The position numbers and the translations under genes are program-made. This document shows, one piece after another, positions 30,957-39,870 of a DNA stretch of 64,000 bases (positions are counted from its first letter, which is position 1; each line of letters starts with the position of its first letter). Source of the stretch: Bradyrhizobium macuxiense (GTDB lineage Bacteria; Pseudomonadota; Alphaproteobacteria; Rhizobiales; Xanthobacteraceae); contig NZ_LNCU01000042.1 of assembly GCF_001542415.1 (NCBI RefSeq), forward strand, positions 19,532 to 83,531. Reading direction: 5' to 3'. The notes under the pieces are model-generated. The model was not told the DNA's origin and did not search any database. It saw nothing but the letters and a program-made list of their open reading frames with translations.

Positions 30957-31868
30957 ATGCGTTTGCCCGCCGTTCTTTTGGCAGTCACCTTTGTCGCGTG
31001 CCCTGCGGCAGCGGACGAGCTGTCCGGCACGCTGCAGAAGGTCAAGGAAACGAAGAAGATCACGCTCGGCTACCAGGAGGCCTCGGTTCCCTTCAGCTAT
31101 CTCGACGACCATCAGCGGCCGATCGGCTTTGCCCTCGATATCTGCCTCAAGATCGTGGACGCGGTGAAGAAGCAGCTCGGCACGCCTGACATCGCCGTCG
31201 ACTATCTGCCCGTGACCTCGTCGAATCGTATCCCCTTGATGGTCAACGGCACGATCGACCTGCATTGCTCGGCGACCACCAACAGCGCCGATCGCCAGAA
31301 GCAGGTGACCTTCACCAACACGCATTTCCTCAGTGCAACGCGGTTTGCCGCCAAGAAATCCTCCAACATCAACACCATCGACGACCTGAAGGGGAAGGCG
31401 GTGACGGCCGTGGCCGGCTCGGTCAACCTGGCGCAACTCGCCAAGATCAATGCCGACCGCAAGCTCGGCATCAAGATTCTTCCCGCGCAGGACCAGGCTG
31501 AGGCGTTCCTGCTGCTGGAGACCGATCGCGCCCATGCCTATGCGCTCGATGATGTGCAACTCGCCGTCGCGATCGCGCGATCGAAGGAGCCTGCCGCCTA
31601 CATGATCAGCACCGAGATATTCTCGAAGCCGGAGCCCTACGGGATCATGCTGCGCAGGGAGGATGCGCCGTTCAAGGCGTTGGCCGACCGGACCACGGCC
31701 GAGCTTTACGGGAGCCCGGAGATCGAGGTCATGTACAAGAAGTGGCTGGAGTCGCCGACCCCGCCGAACGGCATCAACTACAACGTCCCGATGTCGCCGG
31801 CGCTGCGCAACGCGTTCAAGAATCCGAGCTCGAGCTACGATCCTGACGTCTACGCCGTCGCCAGGTAA
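30957..31868 (+). CDS. ABC amino-acid transporter substrate-binding protein, GltI-like
   Basis: Periplasmic type II solute-binding protein of 303 residues, most like glutamate/aspartate binding proteins. The signal peptide (MRLPAVLLAVTFVACPAAAD) is cut near residue 20. Family landmarks: ITLGYQEASVPFSYLDDHQRPIGFALDIC, the GTIDLHCSATTNSADRQ segment contacting the ligand, and a second lobe from AKKSSNINTIDDLKGK. The ATG at 30957 is preferred over 30945 because TGGAG lies 8 bases upstream. No permease or ATPase gene is near, so it is an orphan component or serves a transporter elsewhere. Confidence 0.9.
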   Translation: MRLPAVLLAVTFVACPAAADELSGTLQKVKETKKITLGYQEASVPFSYLDDHQRPIGFALDICLKIVDAVKKQLGTPDIAVDYLPVTSSNRIPLMVNGTIDLHCSATTNSADRQKQVTFTNTHFLSATRFAAKKSSNINTIDDLKGKAVTAVAGSVNLAQLAKINADRKLGIKILPAQDQAEAFLLLETDRAHAYALDDVQLAVAIARSKEPAAYMISTEIFSKPEPYGIMLRREDAPFKALADRTTAELYGSPEIEVMYKKWLESPTPPNGINYNVPMSPALRNAFKNPSSSYDPDVYAVAR

Positions 31869-32226
31869 CGCCCAATAGCGCGTCGATCCGGATCCGGTCG
31901 CATTGATCGACCGGTTGCGCAAATTCGTCCGCACCGACGTACCGAAATGGTTGTGAGATTGCATCGGAGACGTCTCGGCCGCGCAGCGGCCGATTGTGCT
32001 CGCGCCGCGTTTGATGTCTACGCTGTCTTTGTTCACCGGGGCCGGCCGGCCACAGACCCTGCGCGTGGTGGCCCGCAAGGACGGCAAGGGCAGCTGTGGC
32101 GATGCGGTCCGACTTGTCGCTTCAGGCGACCAATTTTGCGGCGAACCTCTGATTGTCGTGGTACTATTCAGCGTCTCGCTCAGGAGGGACAGATATTTTC
32201 AAAAATGCTTTTAGGAGGGGAATGTC
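31869..32226. other. Gap between two secreted-protein genes
   Basis: 358 bases. Ends with a strong TTAGGAGGGG ribosome site for the next gene. Short open frames here have no recognisable protein; I see no RNA gene, repeat family or clear terminator. A promoter for the 32227 gene is expected but not obvious. Confidence 0.5.
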
Positions 32227-32712
32227 ATGCGAAGCCATGCAATTGCCTTGCTGATCGCCATTTCCGCTACGCCTTCCGCGTTCGCGATCGAGCTGCCAAA
32301 GGAGGGCAGCTACGACTATACCGCGTGCTGGACGGGCGTTAACAACACGATCGCTTTTTCCAAGGGCAACACCGCGTCCGGTTACGAGCTGACGGGTAGT
32401 ATCCTCAGCAATCCTCCCGGTGGTATGTTTGACAAGAACAGCTTCCGCTGCGTGGGGATGAATGCCTCGCTTGACGGGAAGTTCACGGGGGGAGCCGTAT
32501 GCGAGAGCGTGGATGTGGACGGCGACAAACGCCTGTCAAAATTTTCGCTCGCGAGTGATGGAAGTCTCACCCGGGAAACTGTTGCCGGCACCGGCAAATA
32601 CGAGGGCATGACGGTCACCGGCACAGTCCATCCCTTGGGTCCGTTTCCGGTCGTGAAAGACGGAACGGTTCAGGACTGCAATCATCAAACCGGCACGTAT
32701 AAGCTGAAGTAA
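32227..32712 (+). CDS. Secreted hypothetical protein
   Basis: 161 residues with a clean signal peptide (MRSHAIALLIAISATPSAFA, cut after residue 20). The mature part is beta-rich (YDYTACWTGVNNTIAFSKGN, GGAVCESVDVDGDKRLSKFSLASDG, GTGKYEGMTVTGTVHPLGP) and resembles small lipocalin-like or allene-oxide-cyclase-like barrels in its G-x-Y-x-G-x-x-G-T-G-x-x pattern, but this is only a shape argument. Four Cys in the mature part could make two disulfides. The ribosome site TTAGGAGGGG is strong. No function is assigned. Confidence 0.75.
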   Translation: MRSHAIALLIAISATPSAFAIELPKEGSYDYTACWTGVNNTIAFSKGNTASGYELTGSILSNPPGGMFDKNSFRCVGMNASLDGKFTGGAVCESVDVDGDKRLSKFSLASDGSLTRETVAGTGKYEGMTVTGTVHPLGPFPVVKDGTVQDCNHQTGTYKLK

Positions 32713-32830
32713 GTCCACAACGGGAATGAGCCGCTGCTGCTCTCCTTCAGCGGCGGCTTCGCGCAACTGGGATCGCAAGTCGGCGGCGCAACGACGATCG
32801 GGGCGGCCGCGCAGGTCGGCTGTTGACCCT

Positions 32831-32932
32831 AGAGCATGATCCGGAAAAGTGTGAAGCGGTTTTCCGAAAAGATCATGCTTAAACAAGAAGCTAAAGCGCG
32901 ATGACGATTCAACCTGATCTCGTCGCGCTCTA
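32831..32932. repeat. REP/RIME-like palindromic repeat
   Basis: AGCATGATC-CGGAAAA (from 32833) is mirrored by TTTTCCG...GATCATGCT (to about 32879), followed by a second palindromic module AGCGCGATGACGA...TCTCGTCGCGCT ending near 32932. This two-part element matches an intergenic repeat I recognise from Bradyrhizobium and Rhizobium. Related shorter copies occur at 48637, 49762 and 52714. It lies between convergent genes (32227 + and tupA -) and may serve as a bidirectional terminator. Confidence 0.85.
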
Positions 32933-32942
32933 ACCGCCAGAC

Positions 32943-33776
32943 TCAGGCGTTGGGATCATTCGCATTCGGGTAAAAGAGCTGCCGGCCGTTGATTTTGTAG
33001 CCGGCGATTGCGTTCTGCCCTTCCGGGGAAACCAGCCAGTCGATGAAGCGCTGGCCCGCATCTTTCTTCACCGTGGGATGCTTGGCCGGGTTTACCAGCA
33101 TGACACCGTACTGATTAAACAGGCGCTTGTCGCCTTCAACGAGGATTGCCAGATCGCCGCGATTCCGGAACGCCAGCCATGTGCCGCGATCCGAGAGCAC
33201 GTAGGCGTTTGACGCCGATGCGATGTTCAGCGCGGCGCCCATGCCTTGGCCGATCTCCTTGTACCAGGGGCCACGGTCCTTTGCGATGTCGACGCCGGCG
33301 TCCTTCCAGAGCGCAAGCTCGGCAAGATTGGTGCCGGAGCGGTCCCCGCGGGATACGAACGGCGCGGCCTTGGTTCGTATCATTTGCAGCGCCGTCAGGA
33401 CATCCTTGCCCTTGATCCCGGCCGGATCGCTCTTCGGACCGATGACGACAAAATCATTGTACATCACAGGATAGCGCTTCACGCCGAAGCCCTCCGCGAG
33501 AAACTTCTCTTCGGCTGATTTTGCGTGAACGAACACCACGTCGGCATCGCCGCGGCGCGCCGTGTCGAGCGCCTGGCCGGTGCCCTGAGCCAGCACCTTC
33601 ACCTCGATGCCGGTCGTCTGCCTGACGATCGGCAGCAGATAACCGAACAGGCCGGAGTCCTGCGTTGAGGTCGTCGATGCCACGACTATTGATTGGTCTT
33701 GTGCGGACGCCTGAGCGCTCAGCAAGGTGAGCACGGCGACGGTCACTGTTCTAAATGAGCTGAGCCAACGGTTCAT
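32943..33776 (-). CDS. tupA: Tungstate ABC transporter substrate-binding protein
   Basis: Periplasmic binding protein for tungstate. The 277-residue precursor has a signal peptide (to about residue 25, SAQASAQ) and the TupA signature VVASTTSTQDSGLFGYLLP, where the TTTS-like loop coordinates the oxyanion. Other conserved segments are VKVLAQGTGQAL, DADVVFVHAKSAEEKF and FVSRGDRSGTN. GGGGAGACATC precedes the ATG. It is downstream of tupB by 39 bases, on the same strand. It lies among Moco genes (moeA at 28 kb, moaC at 47 kb), although the two sides are not contiguous with it. Confidence 0.92.
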   Translation of the reverse strand: MNRWLSSFRTVTVAVLTLLSAQASAQDQSIVVASTTSTQDSGLFGYLLPIVRQTTGIEVKVLAQGTGQALDTARRGDADVVFVHAKSAEEKFLAEGFGVKRYPVMYNDFVVIGPKSDPAGIKGKDVLTALQMIRTKAAPFVSRGDRSGTNLAELALWKDAGVDIAKDRGPWYKEIGQGMGAALNIASASNAYVLSDRGTWLAFRNRGDLAILVEGDKRLFNQYGVMLVNPAKHPTVKKDAGQRFIDWLVSPEGQNAIAGYKINGRQLFYPNANDPNA

Positions 33777-33815
33777 GCGAGATGTCTCCCCGGCGCCAAT
33801 GGATGTTTGTGCCGT

Positions 33816-34514
33816 TCAGCGGCCCGCGATGACGCGGCCGAAGAAAAGGCTCAACGCGCTCACGGTCAGCGAAATGATCACCAGAATGAGGCCCAAAGCA
33901 AGTGCGAAGCTCAATTCGCCCTTGCTCGTCTCGAGAGCTATCGCCGTCGTCATGGTCCGCGTATAGCCGCGAATGTTGCCACCCACGATGATGATTGCTC
34001 CGACCTCCGCGATTGCCCTGCCAAACGCCGCCAGGAACGCGGTGAGGAGGCCATCGCGCGCAATGCACATCAGCGGCCAGGTGGCGCGCGGGCGCGAGGC
34101 CCCATCGGCAAGGAGGGCATCGCCGTAGGTGGCCCATACGTCCACCATCATCCGGTGAACGAGCGCCACCACGATCGGAAGGCCGAGGCAAGCCTGGGCG
34201 ATGATCATGGCCGTCGGCGTGAACAGGATCCCGAGCGAACCCAGTGGTCCGGATCGGGACAGGAGAAGATAGACGGCAAGGCCGACAACGACAGGCGGCA
34301 GCCCGAGCAGGGCGTTGGCGGCTACGATCAACGCGCCTTTGCCGCGGAAGCGATAGATGGCCAATGCCGTACCAAGAGGAGCCCCGAGCACAAAGGCGAA
34401 ACCGCTCGCGGTCAGGCTTACGCCGAGCGACAGTGCAACAATCTCGCAGAGCTCGGCATCAAGATGGCCGATCAGGCTGGCGGCTGTTTCCAGCGCGTGG
34501 GCGAAGTCGTTCAT
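33816..34514 (-). CDS. tupB: Tungstate ABC transporter permease
   Basis: Inner-membrane permease of 232 residues with about five membrane segments and the binding-protein-dependent transport motif around GASRPRATWPLMCIARDGLLTAFLAAFGRAIAEVGA (the EAA-like loop). The family is recognised by pairing with TupA and by VGGNIRGYTRTMTTAIALETSKGEL, typical of TupB/WtpB. No ATPase (TupC) gene is next to it on either side: upstream are 228 bases with a repeat, then the efflux operon of the same strand. A shared ATPase elsewhere must be assumed. The ribosome site is weak. Confidence 0.9.
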   Translation of the reverse strand: MNDFAHALETAASLIGHLDAELCEIVALSLGVSLTASGFAFVLGAPLGTALAIYRFRGKGALIVAANALLGLPPVVVGLAVYLLLSRSGPLGSLGILFTPTAMIIAQACLGLPIVVALVHRMMVDVWATYGDALLADGASRPRATWPLMCIARDGLLTAFLAAFGRAIAEVGAIIIVGGNIRGYTRTMTTAIALETSKGELSFALALGLILVIISLTVSALSLFFGRVIAGR

Positions 34515-34651
34515 TCAGTCTTACTAATCCATAACCGGGCAGGTGCGCAAAATCACGCGAGGCTGCCCAAGGCCAAGGTGGTCTTTGCGGCCGGTCGATG
34601 TGCGATCCCTCAGCTTCGACGCGGGCGGTGATTTGAGTTGGCGCCTGGAGT

Positions 34652-34742
34652 CGGTTCTGATTGAATCAGAACCGAAGCTCAAGATCTTTGTTTTGACGCG
34701 TTTTCTTCACGCGAACCGGTATCCACTTCGCTCGAAAACGAG
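34652..34742. repeat. Double-palindrome repeat at the 3' end of the efflux operon
   Basis: CGGTTCTGATT (34652-34662) and AATCAGAACCG (34664-34674) are perfect 11-bp arms about one central base, followed by CGTTTTC (34699-34705) and GAAAACG (34734-34740). A GACGCGTTTTCTTCACGCGAACCGG-like core of this kind is a repeat I associate with Bradyrhizobium. It abuts the stop codon of the outer-membrane efflux gene and probably helps terminate or protect that transcript. Confidence 0.75.
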
Positions 34743-36242
34743 CTAGTTGCTGACTTGCACGATGGCCGGCCGGGGCGGATCGGGGAAAGTCTGCTCCCAG
34801 CCACCGCCCAGCGCCTTGAACAGCGTGACGAGGTTGAGCGACACGTTGGTCGTGCTGGTCGCGTATTGCTGCTCGTTCTGCAGCAGGCTGCGCTCGGCGT
34901 CGAGCACGCTCAGGAAGTCAGTGACGCCGTCATTGTAGCGCGAGCGCGCAAGGTCCAGCGCCGCGCGGGTGTGGTCGAGCTGGGCGCGCAGCCGGGTCCG
35001 GCGGGTCTGCTCGAGCCGGTGGGCGGCAAGCGCGTTGACGACCTCGTGCCAGGCCTGCAGTACGGTCTTGTGGTAGGTGATCGCGGCTTCCGCCTGCTGG
35101 GCATCGCTGAGCTTGAGCATGCTCGTGAGCCGCGCGCCGTCGAAGATCGGCAGCGATACGCTCGGGCCCACCGTGTATTGCAGGGAGGAGCCCTTGAATA
35201 GATTGCTGAACTCGAGCGAGTCGAGCGCGACATTGCCGTTGAGCTGGAACTTCGGATAGAAGTTGGCGACGGCAACGCCGATATTGGCCGTCGCGGTGTG
35301 TAGTTGATCCTCGGCGCTGCGGATGTCGGGCCGGCGGCGCGCCAGCTCTGACGGAATGCCCAGGGGAATGCGGGGCGGCGAGCGCGGGATCACGCGCCGC
35401 GGCGACAGCTCGGCGTTGAGCGCCGACGGCGGAAGGTCGAGCAGCAGGGCGATGGCATTCATGTACTGGATCTGCTGTTGCTGCAGGTTCGGAATCTGCG
35501 CGCGGATGCCTTCGACCTGGGCGGCGGCGTTTTCGGTATCGAGGCCGGAGCGCACACCCTTCTGCTGAAGCTGCTGGGCGAGCTGCAGGACCTCACCATC
35601 GACCTTGAGATTGTTCTCGGCGATCCGGATCTGCTCCTGCACGCCGCGGAGCTGGATATAATCGCTGGCGAGCTCGGCCAGCACCGACACCAGCGCATCG
35701 CGCCGGCGGTCCTCGGCCTGATCGACCTGCGCGTCGGCGGCTTCGATCTGCCGCCGCACGTGGCCCCACAGATCGAGCTCCCACGACATGTCGAGACCGA
35801 CATTGTATTCGTTGATCGGCTGGAGATTGACCCCGCCGGACCCCGGCGGAAGCAACGGTGTGAGCAGGCTGGCGATGCCGTTCTTGCTGTAGAGCTCGCG
35901 ATTGTATTTCCCGTCACCGTTGATGCTGGGGAACTGGGCGGAGGCCGTCGCGCTGCGCTGATAGCGGCTCTCGGCGATCCTGATCGTGGCGGTGCGCACG
36001 TCGAGATTGGCCTCGGCGACGCGGCTCTCCAGATTGGTCAGCACGGGATCGCCGAACACCTTCCACCAGTTCGGATCGGTCGGCGCCGGCAGATGCGTGT
36101 CGGAGAACGTCTGTCCCGCGAACGTCTTCTGGTCGGGCAAATGGGAATCCGGCTGGACGAAATCGGGGCCGACGCTGCAGCCGGCGAGGACCGCAGCCGT
36201 CGCCAGAAGCACGAGCGCGCGTTTGCAGATCGGTCGCGACAT
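34743..36242 (-). CDS. Outer membrane efflux lipoprotein (NodT/OprM type)
   Basis: TolC-family outer-membrane channel that completes a three-part drug pump. It has 499 residues and a lipoprotein signal with lipobox L-A-G-C (MSRPICKRALVLLATAAVLAGC), so it is acylated. Two OEP repeats follow with long helices, for example RLTSMLKLSDAQQAEAAI. The ATG at 36242-36240 overlaps the stop of the upstream MFS gene by one base. A much longer open frame running into that gene is a shadow and was discarded. It belongs to the operon emrA-like, emrB-like, outer-membrane factor. Confidence 0.95.
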   Translation of the reverse strand: MSRPICKRALVLLATAAVLAGCSVGPDFVQPDSHLPDQKTFAGQTFSDTHLPAPTDPNWWKVFGDPVLTNLESRVAEANLDVRTATIRIAESRYQRSATASAQFPSINGDGKYNRELYSKNGIASLLTPLLPPGSGGVNLQPINEYNVGLDMSWELDLWGHVRRQIEAADAQVDQAEDRRRDALVSVLAELASDYIQLRGVQEQIRIAENNLKVDGEVLQLAQQLQQKGVRSGLDTENAAAQVEGIRAQIPNLQQQQIQYMNAIALLLDLPPSALNAELSPRRVIPRSPPRIPLGIPSELARRRPDIRSAEDQLHTATANIGVAVANFYPKFQLNGNVALDSLEFSNLFKGSSLQYTVGPSVSLPIFDGARLTSMLKLSDAQQAEAAITYHKTVLQAWHEVVNALAAHRLEQTRRTRLRAQLDHTRAALDLARSRYNDGVTDFLSVLDAERSLLQNEQQYATSTTNVSLNLVTLFKALGGGWEQTFPDPPRPAIVQVSN

Positions 36243-37819
36243 CAATGACCACCCCCGGGTCTCATACCGCCGATCTTCGCCGAGAGCAGGAAGCAGAACG
36301 GAACCACGGTGAAGGCGACCACCGCACAGTAGAAGAACACGTCCGTATAGGCGAGGATCGCGACCTGAGTTCTCATCACCTGATAGACGTGGCCCACAGC
36401 CGTGTCGTGCACGCCTGCGCCGGCGTGGCCCATGGCCCTGAGCGACTGCTCGTATTGCGCCACCAGCGCCTGATAGGGCTGATGGAACGGCGTCGCCCAC
36501 TGCGACAGGTAGCTCTGATGGACCTGCGAACGCTGGGTGATCTGCGAGGTCGCGAGCGAAATCCCGACCGAGCCGAACACGTTGCGGAACATGGCGAACA
36601 GCGCCGAGCCGTCGCTGTTGAGTTCCCGCGGCAGCGTCATATAGGCCACGGTGCTGATCGGCACGAACAGGAAGGCCAGCGCCGACGACTGGAAGGTGCG
36701 CATGAAGGCGAGGGTCTTGAAATCGACATTGGGGACCAGCGTCGTCGCGTACAGGAACGCGAAGCCCATGATGGTGAATCCCAGCGCGATGACGTATCGC
36801 GTCTGCATCACCGTCATCAGCCGTCCGACAAGCGGGATCAACAGGACCACGGCGACGCCGCCGGGCGACAGGATGAGGCCCGCCCAGGTCGGGGTGTACA
36901 TCAGCACGGTCTGGGCGAGCTGAGGGATGATGACGGCGCCCGCATACAGGATTCCGCCGGTGGCGCCGATCATGATGCAGCCGCCCGTGAAGTTCTTGTC
37001 CTTGAACACCGACAGGTCGACGATCGGCTTCTTCGCGATCAACAGCCAGCCGATCGCACCTGATATTCCGACGAAAGCGAGCAGGGCCATCACGCGGATG
37101 AAGCCGGAATTGAACCAGTCGGCGTCCTCGCCGCGGTCCATCATGATCTGGAACGAACCGAGGCCGATGGCGATCAGGCCGAGGCCGATGTAGTCGATGC
37201 CGCGATTCCTGCGATTCTTCTCCCACGGCGGATCCTCGACCATGACGGAGATGAAGAAAGTGGCGATGATCCCCACCGGGATGTTGATGAAGAAGATCCA
37301 GCGCCACGTCGCCTGATCGGTGATGTAGCCGCCCAATGTCGGGCCGATGATCGGTGCGATGACGACGGCGATCGCGGCCACGCCGAAGGCGGCGCCGCGC
37401 CTGGCGGGCGGGAAGGTGTCGAGGATGATGGATTGCTGGTTCGGCTGCAGGCCGCCGCCGAAGAACCCCTGCATCAGGCGGAAGATGATGAGCTGCGCCA
37501 GGCTCTGCGCGATCCCGCAGAGGAACGAGCAGACCGTGAACATCGCGATGCAGATCAGGAAGTAGCGCTTGCGGCCGAGCAGATCGCCGAGCCATCCGGA
37601 GATCGTCAGCACGATGCCGTTGGCGACCAGATAGGAGGTCAGCGCCCAGGTGGCTTCATTGTTGCTTGACGACAGGCTGCCGGCGATGTGCGGCAGCGCG
37701 ACGTTGACGATGGTGGTGTCGAGAATCTCCATAAAGGCGGCAAGCGTCACCACAATCGCGATCAGCCACGGATTGTAGGACGGCTTCCAGTCTTCGTGGT
37801 GCTCGGTGGTCTCGCTCAT
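36242..37819 (-). CDS. Multidrug efflux MFS permease, DHA2/EmrB family
   Basis: 525 residues with 14 predicted membrane helices; DHA2 motif C-like GVAAIAVVIAPIIGPTLGGYI (residues ~145-165) and motif A (GWLGDLLGRKRYF) are present. The N-terminal cytoplasmic tail (SETTEHHEDWKPSYNPW) is typical. It overlaps its membrane-fusion partner upstream (four bases, ATGA type) and the outer-membrane factor downstream (one base), so the three proteins are made in coupled amounts, consistent with a tripartite EmrAB-TolC-like pump driven by the proton gradient. The substrate is not deducible. Confidence 0.95.
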   Translation of the reverse strand: MSETTEHHEDWKPSYNPWLIAIVVTLAAFMEILDTTIVNVALPHIAGSLSSSNNEATWALTSYLVANGIVLTISGWLGDLLGRKRYFLICIAMFTVCSFLCGIAQSLAQLIIFRLMQGFFGGGLQPNQQSIILDTFPPARRGAAFGVAAIAVVIAPIIGPTLGGYITDQATWRWIFFINIPVGIIATFFISVMVEDPPWEKNRRNRGIDYIGLGLIAIGLGSFQIMMDRGEDADWFNSGFIRVMALLAFVGISGAIGWLLIAKKPIVDLSVFKDKNFTGGCIMIGATGGILYAGAVIIPQLAQTVLMYTPTWAGLILSPGGVAVVLLIPLVGRLMTVMQTRYVIALGFTIMGFAFLYATTLVPNVDFKTLAFMRTFQSSALAFLFVPISTVAYMTLPRELNSDGSALFAMFRNVFGSVGISLATSQITQRSQVHQSYLSQWATPFHQPYQALVAQYEQSLRAMGHAGAGVHDTAVGHVYQVMRTQVAILAYTDVFFYCAVVAFTVVPFCFLLSAKIGGMRPGGGH

Positions 37820-38988
37820 CGCACCGTGACCGTCGGCACGACGGAAATTCCGAGGGGCAGGGGGATGTTCGGATCGAGGCCCTTGTCGATCACGATCTTG
37901 ACCGGCACCCGCTGCACGATCTTGATGAAATTGCCGGTGGCGTTCTCGGGCGGGAACGCGGTGAATTTGGATCCGGAGCCGAGCTGGATGCTGTCGACAT
38001 GGCCTTCAAGCTTGAGGCTCGGATAGGCGTCTACCTTGATCGTGACGTGCTGTCCGGGACGCATGTCGGCGAGCTGGCTTTCCTTGAAGTTCGCGGTGAT
38101 CCAGACCTCGGGCGCGACGATGGAAAACAGCTGTTGTCCCGGCGCGACGTAATTGCCCTTTTCGACGTTGCGCTTGGTGATCCAGCCGTCCTGCGGGGCG
38201 GCGACGGTCGTCCACGACAGGTTCAGATCGGCCTGGTCCAGCCGCGACTGCGCCTGTTCGACCTGGCCCTTGAGCTGGCCGACCTGCGCGTCGGTCTCGC
38301 CGATCCGCTCCGGCACCGGCGAGTTCTGCGTGACCTGGGCGTCGGCCAGCGCGACCTGCGCCTCGGCCTGCTTCAGGGCGGCGTCGGCGGCGTCGACCTC
38401 CTGCTGCGACGTCGCCGCCTTCGGCAGGGACTTCTGCCGGTCGAAATCGGCCTGCGCCTTCTTGCGCGCCGCCTTGGCGTTTTCGAGCTGGGCTCGCGCC
38501 TGCTCGAGCTGCGCCGGGAAGTTCTTCTTGGCGATCGCCAGGCCGAACTGCTGGCCGCGATACTGCGCCTGCGCGGTCGCGAGCGCGCCCTCGGCCTGTT
38601 CGCGGTCGATCCGGTATTGCCGCGGGTCGATATGGATCAGCGGCTGTCCCTGCTTGACGAACTGGTTGTCGCTGACGTCGAGCGACACCACGACGCCGGA
38701 CACTTGCGGCGCGATGGTGATCGCGCGCCCGTCGGTGTAGGCGTCGTCGGTGCTTTCGATGTTGCGGGTGGACAGCCAGTAGTAGGCAATGCCGATCGCG
38801 AGCAGCACCAGAATGATGGCGCCGACGACCAGCACGGTCGGGCGCCGCTTCGCCCTCGGATCGTCGCCTTGATCGCCGGTCCCGGCGCCGTTCTTTGGGG
38901 CAGCGTCGGCAGGGCCGGGCTCGGGCGGCGGCTTCCTGGCCGGCTGCTCCTTCGGCGGGGCCTCATCCTGCAACTGGTCGGCGGACAT
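37816..38988 (-). CDS. Membrane fusion protein, EmrA/HlyD family
   Basis: Periplasmic adaptor joining the MFS pump to the outer-membrane channel. A Pro/Glu-rich cytoplasmic tail (residues ~1-50) and one membrane anchor (VLVVGAIILVLLAIGIAYYW) are followed by the barrel/lipoyl start IESTDDAYTDGRAITIAPQVSG and a long coiled coil (about 110-240), then the C-terminal barrel. The ATG at 38988 has GGGAG upstream; an in-frame ATG at 39042 would add 18 residues and would leave almost no room for a promoter. It is the first gene of the operon, divergent from the TetR gene. Confidence 0.93.
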   Translation of the reverse strand: MSADQLQDEAPPKEQPARKPPPEPGPADAAPKNGAGTGDQGDDPRAKRRPTVLVVGAIILVLLAIGIAYYWLSTRNIESTDDAYTDGRAITIAPQVSGVVVSLDVSDNQFVKQGQPLIHIDPRQYRIDREQAEGALATAQAQYRGQQFGLAIAKKNFPAQLEQARAQLENAKAARKKAQADFDRQKSLPKAATSQQEVDAADAALKQAEAQVALADAQVTQNSPVPERIGETDAQVGQLKGQVEQAQSRLDQADLNLSWTTVAAPQDGWITKRNVEKGNYVAPGQQLFSIVAPEVWITANFKESQLADMRPGQHVTIKVDAYPSLKLEGHVDSIQLGSGSKFTAFPPENATGNFIKIVQRVPVKIVIDKGLDPNIPLPLGISVVPTVTVR

Positions 38989-39051
38989 CGCGCGCTGCTC
39001 CCGAAAGGGCTGGGGCACCCGGTTGTCCAGGCGCCGGCCCATTGGATATAT

Positions 39052-39066
39052 TAACCGTACCGATTA
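39052..39066. promoter_or_regulatory. Candidate TetR operator between the pump operon and its regulator
   Basis: TAACCG (39052-39057), three bases, CGATTA (39061-39066): a 15-bp palindrome with one mismatched pair. It sits in the 126-base divergent interval, next to the AT-rich ATATATTAA that could be the -10 of the pump promoter. Position and size suit a TetR-family dimer. Confidence 0.45.
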
Positions 39067-39114
39067 GTTCGCATATGCACAACACCGGTGGAAAAACAAG
39101 TCGGAGGCTGTGAC

Positions 39115-39744
39115 GTGACTGCTGCAGTGTCCCCTAGAAAAGTTCCGCGCGGCGAACGGCGCAAGGTGGAACTAATCGACGTCGCCGAGCGAATGTTCCT
39201 CGATCGGGGCTTCGCTGAGACCACGATGCAGATGATCGCGGAATCGGCCGGCGCCTCGAAGGAAACGCTGTACCGGCATTTCTCGAGCAAGGAACAGTTG
39301 TTCGCCGGGATCGTCGATCGCAAGGCGCGCGAGCTGTCCGGTCCCGACTCGGCGCTGGCGCGCGGCGGCACCCCGGAGACCGTGCTGTTCGATCTCGGCA
39401 TGGGACTGTTGCACATGGTGCTGCGGTCGCCATCGTCGTCGCTGTTCAGGATCCTCGTGGCGGAAGCGCCGCGCGTGCCCGAGCTTGGCCAGCTCTTCTA
39501 CGACCGAGGGCCCGGCCGCACCGTGCGACGGCTCGCCGACTATCTCGCCGAAGCGACCGAGGGCGGTGAACTACGATGTGATGATCCGCGATGCGCCGCG
39601 CGTCTGTTCCTCGGCGCGGTGGTTTCGCAATATCACCTCCAGCGGCTCGTGCTATCGAACTGGAAAAAGCCCGGAGAGCGCGAAGTGCGCACCCATGTCA
39701 GAGCCGCGGTGGCGATGTTTCTGGCGATGTACCGCGGATCGTGA
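39115..39744 (+). CDS. TetR-family transcriptional regulator
   Basis: 209 residues: N-terminal HTH (ERMFLDRGFAETTMQMIAESAGASKETLYRHFSSKEQLF, about residues 24-62) and a TetR C-terminal ligand domain with a length of ~150. The GTG at 39115 is preferred because TCGGAGG lies about 8 bases upstream. Divergent from the EmrAB-like operon, it is almost certainly the local repressor and should respond to a pump substrate. The AefR-like C-terminal (PGRTVRRLADYLAEATEGGELRCDDP) is frequent in efflux regulators. Confidence 0.93.
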   Translation: MTAAVSPRKVPRGERRKVELIDVAERMFLDRGFAETTMQMIAESAGASKETLYRHFSSKEQLFAGIVDRKARELSGPDSALARGGTPETVLFDLGMGLLHMVLRSPSSSLFRILVAEAPRVPELGQLFYDRGPGRTVRRLADYLAEATEGGELRCDDPRCAARLFLGAVVSQYHLQRLVLSNWKKPGEREVRTHVRAAVAMFLAMYRGS

Positions 39745-39870
39745 CGACTGCGCGGCGCGGAGCCGGGGCGATCGTACACCTCTATCGGTGGCCGCGCCGC
39801 GCGTATATCGTCCGCGGCAACAGAAGGTCGGCCCGGCCCAACCGGGGTAACGACGCCATGTGAGGAAGCC

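Noticed and set aside
32536..32886. Minus-strand 116-codon frame covering part of the secreted protein and a REP element
   Set aside because: Starts inside a repeat and is antisense to a gene with a good signal peptide and ribosome site.
34515..34742. Possible remnant of a tupC ATPase gene
   Set aside because: No Walker A, signature or Walker B pattern in any frame; the interval is mostly the palindromic repeat.
36243..37595. 450-residue N-terminal extension of the efflux lipoprotein into the MFS gene
   Set aside because: The extension is the MFS gene in another frame (His/Arg-rich); the lipoprotein signal begins at 36242.
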